Of a stretch of DNA of 14,161 nt, positions 1 through 14,161 are shown one piece after another; the stretch's first letter is position 1; every line of letters begins with the position of its first letter. Both the position numbers and the translations under genes were made by a program. The notes below the pieces were generated by a model. That model ran no database searches. It had not been told where the DNA came from and saw only the letters and a program-made list of their open reading frames with translations. This stretch comes from Caldilinea sp. Its GTDB lineage: Bacteria > Chloroflexota > Anaerolineae > Caldilineales > Caldilineaceae. The DNA lies in contig JANWYX010000286.1 in assembly GCA_025055055.1 (NCBI GenBank), positions 1 through 14,161 on the forward strand, written 5' to 3'.

Positions 1-390
1 ATCCTGCGCGTGGTCGCCGGCGAAGCGGTCGGCACGCGCTTTCCGGCGCTCAGCAGCCGCATCGAAAGCCGCAAAGCCTGGATTTTGGCGGGGCCGAAGC
101 CTGCAGGCCGCTTGATCATCGACGAAGGCGCAGCCTTCGCCATCTGCCACAACGGCCGCAGCCTGTTGCCTGCCGGCGTCCGCAAGGTCGAGGGCAATTT
201 TCTGCGCGGGGACACGGTCTTAATTCTCGACGGTGGCCACCGCGAGCTGGCGCGCGGCATCGCCAGCTACACCGCCGCCGACCTGCGTAAGATCGCCGGC
301 TGCCGTTCCGACGAGATCGAGACGATCCTGGGCTACACCTATGGCGATGTGGCCGTGCATCGCAATGATATGATTTTGTTGACAGATTGA
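1..390 (+). CDS. proB: Glutamate 5-kinase, C-terminal part (5' end outside window)
   Basis: Glutamate 5-kinase phosphorylates L-glutamate to gamma-glutamyl phosphate, the first step of proline synthesis, in the cytoplasm. The frame is open from base 1, so the 129 visible residues are the tail of a longer protein; an internal GTG at position 10 is not the true start. What is seen is the end of the kinase domain (GEAVGTRF, then RKAWILAGP) followed by the PUA domain: a GRLIIDEGAA strand, SLLPAGVRKVEG, GDTV, ARGIASY, and the closing LGY...VHRNDMILL. This order is characteristic of bacterial ProB proteins that carry a PUA domain; some ProB proteins lack it. The catalytic amino-acid-kinase domain lies off the left edge. 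The next gene begins 26 bp downstream, so the two may be co-transcribed, although they have no obvious functional link. Neither proA nor any other proline gene is visible here. Confidence 0.93.
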   Translation: MLRVVAGEAVGTRFPALSSRIESRKAWILAGPKPAGRLIIDEGAAFAICHNGRSLLPAGVRKVEGNFLRGDTVLILDGGHRELARGIASYTAADLRKIAGCRSDEIETILGYTYGDVAVHRNDMILLTD

Positions 391-416
391 GGTTGTGGAT
401 CGATTTCCCGATTCTT

Positions 417-2254
417 ATGGCGCCGCTCATTCGCATCGAAAGCCTCCACTACACCTACCAGCACGAAGGCGGAGCCGTGCAGGCGTTGCGCGGGATCGAC
501 TTGACCATCGAGCAGGGAGAATACGTCGTCTTGCTTGGTCACAACGGCTCCGGCAAGTCGACGCTGGCGAAGCACCTGAATGCACTCCTGTTGCCTACGC
601 AGGGCGATGTCTGGATCAACGGCTGGAACACAAAAGAACGCCGCCATCTGCGCGAGATTCGCAGCACGGTGGGCATGGTCTTTCAACAGCCGGACAACCA
701 GATCGTGGCGACGATCGTCGAGGAGGACGTCGCCTTCGGACCGGAGAATCTCGGCCTCGAGCGTCAGGAAATCAGGCGGCGCGTCGAATGGTCGTTGGAG
801 CGCGTCGATATGTTGCCTTTTCGCCATCGTGCGCCGCATCTGCTCTCGGGCGGTCAGAAGCAGCGCGTCTGCATCGCCGGCGTGCTGGCGATGCAGCCAT
901 CCGTGCTCGTGCTAGACGAAGCGACGGCGATGCTCGACCCGATCGGCCGCCAAGAGGTGCTGGAGGTCGCCCGGCGGCTGAATCGAGAGGAGGGCGTAAC
1001 GATCATCGCGGTCACACACTTCATGCGCGAAGCCATCGAGGCCGATCGCGTGCTCGTCCTGCACGATGGCAAAATCGCCCTGCAAGGCCCCCCACGTACG
1101 CTCTTTCAACAGATCGATCGGCTGCGCGCCCTGAGCCTGGACGTTCCGCATGTCAGCGAGCTGGCGCAGGCACTCCACCGCCGCTTTCCGGCCTTCCCGC
1201 CCGACCTGCTTACCCCGCAGGAGATCGCCGCGGCGGTCATCGCATGTTGCGAAGAGAGGCGAGAGGAGAGCGGAGAAAGGAGTGCGAGGAAAGATGAGAG
1301 GGGCGAAAGAAACAGGACAAGGGACAAATTCACTCTTCTCACTCCTCACTCCTCTCGCCCTCCTCTCCTTGCTCTTCACCATGTGGCCCACTATTACATG
1401 CGCGGCACGCCGCTGGAGGTGAAGGCGATTGAGGATGTCAATATCGAGGTGCATCGCGGGGAGATCATCGGCGTCATCGGTCACACCGGCTCGGGCAAAT
1501 CGACCGCCGTTCAACACTTCAACGGCCTGTTGAAGGCGCATGAAGGGGAAGTGTGGGTGCTGGGTCAAAATCTGGCCGACCCCGCCGTCGACTTGCGTGC
1601 CGTGCGCCGCGCCGTCGGCCTGGTCTTTCAGACGCCGGAGGCGCAGCTCTTCGAACAATACGTCGGCGACGACGTGGCCTATGGCCCACGCAAGCAGGGG
1701 CTGGGGCCGGAGGAAGTGCGCGCTCGCGTGCGGCGGGCCATGGAGGCGGTCGGGCTGCCGTTCGAGGAGTTCAAAGATCGCATCACCTTCAGCCTGAGCG
1801 GCGGTCAGATGCGTCGCGTGGCGATCGCAGGCGTGTTGGCGCTCGAACCACAGGTGCTGGTGCTCGACGAACCGACCGCCGGGCTGGACCCACAGGCGCG
1901 GCGTCAGTTGATGCGCCACATCCTCGACCTGCACCGGCAAGGCGTGACGCTGGTGATCATCTCGCACAACATGGAAGAGCTTGCCGAAATTTGCGACCGC
2001 ATTTATGTGATCGCCGACGGTCGGACGGTGATGGCGGGGACGCCCGCCGAAGTCTTCAGCCGGGCTGCCGAGCTGCGCGCCATCGGCCTGGATGCGCCGG
2101 ACATGACGCAGGTCGCCGAGGCGTTGAAGGCGCAGGGCCTGCTGCCCGCCGACGCCGTCATTTATACCCTGGAGCAGGCCGAAGCGGCGATCGCCGAACT
2201 GCTGCTTGCACATGGCGCCGCCCTGGTGGAGGCCCCTGTGGGAGAACAAACGCG

Positions 2255-2258
<4 letters not shown>
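417..2258 (+). CDS. ecfA: ECF transporter energy-coupling ATPase, fused EcfA-EcfA' (two ABC domains)
   Basis: This is the ATP-hydrolysing part of an energy-coupling-factor importer, which takes up vitamins and other micronutrients; it sits on the inner face of the membrane bound to EcfT. The 613-residue protein has two complete ABC domains. Domain 1 shows Walker A GHNGSGKST (41-49), Q-loop FQQPDNQ, signature LSGGQKQR (from 143), Walker B VLVLDEA with E168, and an H-loop THF. Domain 2 shows Walker A GHTGSGKST (355-363), FQTPEAQ, LSGGQMRR (from 460), VLVLDEP with E485, and SHNMEE. Most ECF systems use two separate genes; here they are joined through a charged, low-complexity linker (about 279-322). 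The ATG at 417 is preferred because MAPLIRIESLHYTY is the usual ABC beginning; an upstream TTG at 387 overlaps proB. No good ribosome binding site is visible before 417. The stop overlaps the ecfT start (ATGA). Confidence 0.93.
1251..1380 (+). repeat. Purine-rich/pyrimidine-rich inverted repeat encoding the EcfA-EcfA' linker
   Basis: Bases 1251-1312 are almost entirely purine on the + strand, and bases 1331-1378 are almost entirely pyrimidine. The arms include an exact 11-nt inverted match, GGCGAGAGGAG (1258-1268) against CTCCTCTCGCC (1349-1359). The pyrimidine half also repeats the unit ACTCCTC. It is read in frame as an Arg/Glu-rich linker unlike either ABC domain. Its composition resembles intergenic simple-sequence DNA rather than a coding segment under selection, so it may mark the point where two genes were fused. 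That origin is inference. Confidence 0.6.
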
Positions 2259-3100
<842 letters not shown>

Positions 3101-3296
3101 GGATATGGATCACAGCTCGAGGTTCGATTCAATGCTGTCCGGTTCAATGCTGTCCGATCCGATGTAGTCATTGCTTCCGGCGCAGCCTCGCGGCCTCCTC
3201 GGGCGTATGCGGGGCGTCCGGCTGAACCTACGATCATCCATAGGTCATCGCCTTCGGCTTGACCTGCTAAAAACAAGCGAACAAAGGAGCGAAACC
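3101..3296 (+). other. Gap between ecfT and the M20 gene, with a short direct repeat
   Basis: This 196-bp gap holds a 14-nt direct repeat, TTCAATGCTGTCCG, at 3128-3141 and 3143-3156 (period 15). An open frame runs through it in phase with the M20 gene from an ATG at 3171, but its Arg-rich translation does not look like an M20 N-terminus, and a strong ribosome binding site lies at its end. I see no conserved TPP, cobalamin or FMN riboswitch core, although these would be the obvious controls for an ECF locus. No convincing promoter or rho-independent terminator is visible. Confidence 0.5.
3283..3289 (+). promoter_or_regulatory. Ribosome binding site AAAGGAG fixing a GTG start
   Basis: AAAGGAG lies 7 bp before a GTG at 3297. 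It decides the start of the M20 peptidase in favour of this GTG over the in-frame ATG at 3171, which would add 42 residues of non-homologous-looking sequence. Confidence 0.8.
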
Positions 3297-4523
3297 GTGC
3301 TGTCGGTGGCAGAACGGCAGGCGCTCGCCTGCGTTGACGATGAAGAATTGATTCGCCGGGTGCAGGAGCTGACGCGCATCCCCAGCGTCTGGAAACCGGA
3401 AAGCGGCCAAGGCGAAGAGGCCGCCGCGCGTTGGGTCGAGGCGCGCTGTCGGGAGATCGGCCTGGAGACGCACTTCGAGTTCGTTCAGCCGGGGCGCCCG
3501 AACGTGATTGCCTTCCATCGCATGGCGGATGGCCCGACGTTGATGTTCGAGGGGCACACCGACGTCGTCACGGAAGGAGATCCGGCGGCGTGGAGCGCTC
3601 CTCCCTTCAGTGCGGTGATTCGGGGCGGCCGCATCTACGGGCGGGGTGCCAACGATATGAAGGCGGGGCTGGTCGCCGCCCTGACGGCGATCAAAGCCAT
3701 CGTGCAGAGCGGGGTGCGTTTGAAAGGGACGCTGCTGCTCGCCGCGCTCTGCGACGAGGAGGGCGACATGATCGGCGTCAAGCATTTCGTCGAGCGCGGC
3801 TGGGCCGACCAGGTGAGCGCCGCCATCATCTGCGAGCCGGAGGAGAATCGTCTGTGCGTGACGCAAAAAGGGGTGATGTGGATTCACGTCATCCTGCACG
3901 GTGTAATGGCGCATGGCGCCATGCCGCTGACCGGCATTAACAGCGCTTATCCGTTGGCGAAATTTCTTTCTCTGCTCCATTCGTTAGAGCAACGCGTCAT
4001 AGCCGAACATGGCGTCGATCCCTTCCTCGGCAAAGCGAGCATCACACCCACCATCGTGATGAGCCCGGCGCGCGGTCACGGCGAAGCGCAAAAGAACGTC
4101 ATGCCGGGCGCTTCGGAGGCCGTGCTGGACATTCGGCTGATTCCGGGGCAGGACCCCAATGCATTGGCGCGTGAGATCGAGACGCTGCTGCAGAGCATCG
4201 TGGCAGGCGAGACCGGACTGCGCTATGAATTTCGCGTGTTGGAGGTGCGTCATCCCACCTTCACCGATCCCGACCATCCCGTGGTCGCTGCATTGGCGAG
4301 CGCCTACACCGATCTCACAGGGCAGCCTCCGGTGTACGGAGGCGTGCCCGGCTCCACCGACGGCACCATTCTCAACGCGCGCAAAGGCATCCCCATCGTC
4401 ACCTGCGGCCCCGGCGACGTTCACATCCCTCACCATATCGACGAATGGGTCGACATCGAGGAGATCAAGACGGCGGCGCGCCTGTATGTGCTGGCCGCCA
4501 TGCGCTACCTCGGACTTGCATAA
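3297..4523 (+). CDS. M20 family metallo-peptidase/deacylase, ArgE/DapE type
   Basis: The 408-residue protein is a cytoplasmic two-zinc amidohydrolase of the group that includes acetylornithine deacetylase, succinyl-diaminopimelate desuccinylase and small-peptide hydrolases. The metal and catalytic residues appear in the family order: H87 and D89 in EGHTDVV, bridging D120 in GRGANDMK, the catalytic and metal Glu pair E154/E155 in CDEEGD, E180 in ICEPEEN, and the last metal His about 379 in HIPHHIDEW. The dimerisation (lid) domain is inserted at about 195-300 and carries the AHGAMP motif whose His reaches into the partner's active site. GTG is chosen as start because of the AAAGGAG 7 bp upstream. 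The S58 hydrolase gene follows 14 bp downstream, so the two are very likely one operon. No arginine or lysine pathway gene is nearby, so a true ArgE or DapE role is unlikely; its place beside ECF genes suggests release of a small acid or amine from an imported compound. Confidence 0.85.
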   Translation: MLSVAERQALACVDDEELIRRVQELTRIPSVWKPESGQGEEAAARWVEARCREIGLETHFEFVQPGRPNVIAFHRMADGPTLMFEGHTDVVTEGDPAAWSAPPFSAVIRGGRIYGRGANDMKAGLVAALTAIKAIVQSGVRLKGTLLLAALCDEEGDMIGVKHFVERGWADQVSAAIICEPEENRLCVTQKGVMWIHVILHGVMAHGAMPLTGINSAYPLAKFLSLLHSLEQRVIAEHGVDPFLGKASITPTIVMSPARGHGEAQKNVMPGASEAVLDIRLIPGQDPNALAREIETLLQSIVAGETGLRYEFRVLEVRHPTFTDPDHPVVAALASAYTDLTGQPPVYGGVPGSTDGTILNARKGIPIVTCGPGDVHIPHHIDEWVDIEEIKTAARLYVLAAMRYLGLA

Positions 4524-4528
4524 GGGAG
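4522..4528 (+). promoter_or_regulatory. Ribosome binding site AAGGGAG for the S58 gene
   Basis: AAGGGAG begins within the TAA stop of the preceding M20 gene and lies 9 bp before the ATG at 4538. It supports that start over the longer upstream frame (from 4445) and suggests the two genes are translated from one message. Confidence 0.75.
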
Positions 4529-4537
4529 CATGCTGCG

Positions 4538-5524
4538 ATGAACGACACCTTGACCGCCGTTCCCGGCTTTCGAGTTGGACATTGGTCAGATGTGGAGGGG
4601 GCCACCGGCTGCACGGTGATCCTCTGTCCGCCGGAGGGCGCCGTTGCGGCCGTCGATGTGCGGGGCGGCTCTCCCGGCACGCGGGAGACCGATCTGCTGC
4701 GACCGGAAAACACCGTCGAACGCGTGCACGCAGTCGTGCTGGCGGGAGGTAGCGCCTTTGGCCTGGCTGCTGCCGACGGCGTCATGCGTTGGCTCTGGGA
4801 GCGCAACGTCGGCTTCGACACCAGCTTCGCTCGCGTTCCCATCGTTCCGTCGGCGATCCTCTTCGATCTGCCGGTGGGGCGAGCCGACGCCTGGCCCGGC
4901 CCCGAAGCAGGCTACGCGGCGTGCGAGGCCGCCCACGCCGGGCCGGTTGAGCAGGGCAACGTCGGCGCCGGCGTGGGTGCATCGGTCGGCAAAGGCCGCG
5001 GCATGGCCTGGGCCTGCAAAGCGGGCGTCGGCAGCGCAGCCGCGCATCTGCCCAATGGGCTGGTGGTGGCGGCGCTGGCGATCGTCAACGCCTTCGGCGC
5101 AGTCAGCGACCCGCACACGGGCAGGGTGTTGGCGGGCGTGCGTCAGCATGACGCCGAAGGTCGCTTCATAGGATTCGTCGATGCTGTGGAGCTGCTGAAG
5201 GCGGGAGAGGCGCCTCACTTTGCGGGGCCCAACACCACGCTGGCGGTCGTCGCCACCAATGGACGCCTCAGCAAGGCGGCGATGGCCAAGGTGGCGCAAC
5301 AGGCGCAGGCCGGCCTGGCGCGCACCATCCGGCCGGTTTTCTCCACCATTGACGGCGACGTCATTTTTGCGCTATCGTATGGCGAGGTGAAAACGCACAC
5401 CGATATGGTCGGCATGGTGGCGGCGGATGTGTTGGCGCAGGCGGTGGTCAACGGGGTGGTCAGGGCCGCCTCGTGCTACGGGCTGCCGGCGGCGAACGAT
5501 TTTCTCGGCGCATCGGCGGTATAG
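4538..5524 (+). CDS. S58 (P1/DmpA/BapA/NylC) family N-terminal-nucleophile hydrolase
   Basis: The family comprises enzymes made as one inactive chain that cuts itself in two, exposing a Ser or Thr as nucleophile; members include L-aminopeptidase/D-Ala-amidase DmpA, beta-peptidyl aminopeptidase BapA and nylon-oligomer hydrolase NylC. The 328-residue protein shows the family landmarks: GFRVGHWSD at the start, TGCTVIL, DVRGGSPGTRETD at about 40-52, the glycine-rich LAGGSAFGLAAADGVM, GNVGAGVGA, and the cleavage region GPNTTLAVVATN. The predicted self-cleavage is N232/T233, giving alpha and beta chains of about 232 and 96 residues with T233 as nucleophile; this follows NylC by alignment from memory. 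No signal peptide is seen, so it should act in the cytoplasm. It sits 14 bp after an M20 gene and 81 bp before the S-component gene. The exact substrate (alpha-peptide, beta-amino amide or cyclic amide) cannot be told. Confidence 0.88.
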   Translation: MNDTLTAVPGFRVGHWSDVEGATGCTVILCPPEGAVAAVDVRGGSPGTRETDLLRPENTVERVHAVVLAGGSAFGLAAADGVMRWLWERNVGFDTSFARVPIVPSAILFDLPVGRADAWPGPEAGYAACEAAHAGPVEQGNVGAGVGASVGKGRGMAWACKAGVGSAAAHLPNGLVVAALAIVNAFGAVSDPHTGRVLAGVRQHDAEGRFIGFVDAVELLKAGEAPHFAGPNTTLAVVATNGRLSKAAMAKVAQQAQAGLARTIRPVFSTIDGDVIFALSYGEVKTHTDMVGMVAADVLAQAVVNGVVRAASCYGLPAANDFLGASAV

Positions 5525-5540
5525 GCGCATCGGCGGTATA
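5507..5540 (+). repeat. Perfect 17-bp tandem duplication across the S58 stop codon
   Basis: GGCGCATCGGCGGTATA occurs twice back to back, at 5507-5523 and 5524-5540. The stop codon TAG (5522-5524) is formed at the junction. With one copy the frame would end FLGASAV and TAA, so the duplication leaves the protein unchanged. Confidence 0.9.
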
Positions 5541-5542
5541 AT
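5537..5542 (+). promoter_or_regulatory. Candidate -10 box TATAAT upstream of the S-component gene
   Basis: A perfect TATAAT lies at the right end of the 17-bp duplication, 63 bp before the GTG start of the S-component gene. No TTGACA-like -35 is seen at 16-18 bp upstream (CGGCGG occupies that place) and there is no extended TG motif. It would give a leader of about 55 nt. It is a candidate only. Confidence 0.35.
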
Positions 5543-5590
5543 GGACTTTGGAGGGGAATCGAATCCTTAAAATCATTTCCAACAACCAAA

Positions 5591-5597
5591 AAGGAGG
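5591..5597 (+). promoter_or_regulatory. Strong ribosome binding site AAGGAGG for the S-component gene
   Basis: AAGGAGG matches the anti-Shine-Dalgarno complement closely and lies 8 bp before the GTG at 5606. It fixes this GTG as the start and indicates efficient translation. Confidence 0.85.
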
Positions 5598-5605
5598 AGT
5601 GAACC

Positions 5606-6181
5606 GTGAACATCTCAACGCGTAGCATTGTTGTCGCCGGCGTGTTGATCGCCATCTCCGCCGTGCTGGCGTACACAGGGCTGGGATACTTTCCGGTGCC
5701 CAATGTGACGGCGGCGGCGACGATCTTGCATGTTCCCCCAATTATCGGTGGCGTGCTGGAAGGCCCGCTGGTGGGCGCCGTCGTCGGCCTGGTCTTCGGA
5801 TTTGACTCGTTCATCAAGTTCGCCAGCACGGTGACAACTTCGCCGGCCTACGCCAACAATCCGACGATGGGCTGGGTGGCCGCTTTCATCATCATCTTTC
5901 TCCCCCGTCTGTTGATCGGCCCCGCGGCATGGTGGGTGTACAAACGCACGCGCGGAGGCAACGAAATTGTGGCCCTAGGTGCGGCGGGCGTCGCAGGTTC
6001 GCTCACCAACACCGTGCTGGTCGTGGGGTTGGCGATCCTGCTGCAGGTCTTCACCTTCGAGATCGTAGCCTTGGTCCTTCCTCAGGCCGTGTTTGAGGCA
6101 ATTCTAGCGGCTGTGGTGACCATTGCCGTCGTCGCCGCCTGGAAGCGCATCGAGATCGGGCGCGGCGGTTCATCGGTATAG
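5606..6181 (+). CDS. ECF transporter substrate-specific (S) component, substrate unknown
   Basis: The S component is the small membrane protein that binds the nutrient and topples in the membrane when docked on EcfT. The protein has 191 residues, within the usual size range, and is very hydrophobic, with about five or six membrane segments: near 8-30, 44-66, 87-110, 120-142 and 147-178. The loop after the first helix carries TGLGYFPVPN, followed by H42 in LHVPPIIGGVLEGPLVGAVVG, a pattern seen in the ECF_trnsprt/RibU-like S components that are often annotated as pantothenate, folate or riboflavin transporters. I cannot assign the substrate. With EcfA-A' and EcfT about 2.5 kb upstream it completes an importer, although a shared EcfAA'T module could also serve S components elsewhere. 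The GTG start is fixed by AAGGAGG 8 bp upstream. The C-terminus is short and Arg/Gly-rich after the last helix. Confidence 0.85.
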   Translation: MNISTRSIVVAGVLIAISAVLAYTGLGYFPVPNVTAAATILHVPPIIGGVLEGPLVGAVVGLVFGFDSFIKFASTVTTSPAYANNPTMGWVAAFIIIFLPRLLIGPAAWWVYKRTRGGNEIVALGAAGVAGSLTNTVLVVGLAILLQVFTFEIVALVLPQAVFEAILAAVVTIAVVAAWKRIEIGRGGSSV

Positions 6182-7842
<1,661 letters not shown>

Positions 7843-7924
7843 ACGAACCTACCTGCGCTCCGCTGCACTGTGCTCGAGCGCCAATGCGTATTTTCAGCGA
7901 GTCGCCGGGATTCTGAAAAAATTT

Positions 7925-9634
<1,710 letters not shown>

Positions 9635-9676
9635 AGAGAAATGAGATTCAGGCCTGAATTTTGCGGAGAAATCAAA

Positions 9677-12460
<2,784 letters not shown>

Positions 12461-12610
12461 GCTGGTGGGTTGACCGACGAAGCACAGGTCGAGCCGACGC
12501 TTACAAGATTGTCGGGATAAAGCGCGGCTTGCCCCGTACAAAAGATGCATCTTCCAGGGAGCTTCAAAGCTTCCTGGAAGATTGCGGCGAGCGTTTCACA
12601 CCAACAGCCC
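12461..12610. other. Convergent intergenic gap
   Basis: This 150-bp gap lies between the ends of the synthetase gene (+) and the ABC-F gene (-). Apart from the palindrome at 12549-12582 it holds only a weak 5-bp inverted pair, CCGAC/GTCGG (12494-12498/12511-12515), and no recognisable gene. Confidence 0.6.
12549..12582 (-). terminator. Palindrome, copy 2 of the dispersed repeat; likely terminator of the ABC-F gene
   Basis: The arms ATCTTCCAGGGAGCTT (12549-12564) and AAGCTTCCTGGAAGAT (12567-12582) pair along their length with one G-U type mismatch. It lies between two convergent genes, where a two-way terminator is expected. Read on the - strand, the stem is followed by GCATCTTTTG, a short T-run that fits termination of the ABC-F gene; on the + strand there is no T-run. 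The sequence is nearly the same as the palindrome at 6262-6298. Confidence 0.6.

Positions 12611-14161
<1,551 letters not shown>

Noticed and set aside
379..384. Perfect TTGACA at the end of proB, a possible -35 box for the ECF operon
   Set aside because: No TATAAT-like sequence lies 16-18 bp downstream (GATTTC is the best available), and the hexamer is inside the proB coding end. It could be a promoter for a nearly leaderless message starting near 414, but the evidence is too thin.
912..2249. Long open frame (445 codons) on the - strand opposite the ECF ATPase
   Set aside because: Its translation is His/Gln/Arg-rich with no family motif, and the + strand has full ABC motifs throughout. Such mirror frames are common in GC-rich genes.
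3171..3296. In-frame N-terminal extension of the first M20 peptidase
   Set aside because: The extension is Arg-rich, unlike M20 N-termini, and contains the direct repeat; a GTG with an AAAGGAG ribosome binding site at 3283-3289 is a better start.
3101..3296. TPP or other vitamin riboswitch before the hydrolase genes
   Set aside because: I looked for the CTGAGA/GGNNAATGCC-type core and for cobalamin- and FMN-box-like conserved blocks and found none.

Overview
The window is a GC-rich (about 60 % by eye), gene-dense stretch of bacterial chromosome. It holds nine protein genes, eight on the + strand and one on the - strand at the right edge. Gene style suggests a Chloroflexota-like bacterium: GTG starts, strong AAGGAG-type ribosome binding sites, a fused tandem ECF ATPase, GAF histidine kinases, and an ADP-forming acyl-CoA synthetase fused to an acetyltransferase. 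That placement is inference. I saw no rRNA, tRNA, CRISPR array, phage gene or transposase.

Layout. (1) 1-390: the 3' end of glutamate 5-kinase (proB), cut by the left edge. (2) 417-3100: an ECF transporter energising module, a single polypeptide with two ABC ATPase domains (EcfA-EcfA') followed by EcfT with an ATGA overlap. (3) 3297-5524: an ArgE/DapE-type M20 peptidase and an S58 (DmpA/BapA/NylC) self-cleaving N-terminal-nucleophile hydrolase, 14 bp apart. (4) 5606-6181: an ECF substrate-binding (S) component. (5) 6478-7842: a second M20 enzyme, of the carnosinase/PepV dipeptidase type. (6) 7925-9634: a GAF-HisKA-HATPase sensor kinase with a C-terminal receiver-like domain that has lost its phospho-acceptor. 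(7) 9677-12460: a two-lobed ADP-forming acyl-CoA synthetase with a C-terminal GNAT domain, a Pat-like architecture that keeps both phospho-histidines. (8) 12611-14161, - strand: an ABC-F ATPase, cut by the right edge and convergent with the synthetase gene.

How the genes may work together. EcfA-A', EcfT and the S component together form a complete ECF importer, and the genes set between or beside its parts are all amide/peptide hydrolases. The simplest reading is an uptake-and-hydrolysis locus for a small amide- or peptide-linked compound. The S58 plus carnosinase-like pair makes a beta-amino-acid amide or dipeptide one reasonable guess, but the substrate cannot be read from the sequence. The kinase and the synthetase-acetyltransferase form a second group (42 bp apart) and may or may not be connected.

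Non-coding content. A nearly identical palindrome (ATCTTCCAGG...CCTGGAAGAT) occurs at 6262-6298 and 12549-12582, so it is a dispersed repeat, probably also a terminator at the second site. A perfect 17-bp tandem duplication spans the S58 stop codon and leads into a TATAAT box before the S component. The linker between the two ATPase halves is encoded by a purine-rich/pyrimidine-rich inverted repeat that looks like captured intergenic DNA. No gene-free stretch exceeds 300 bp.
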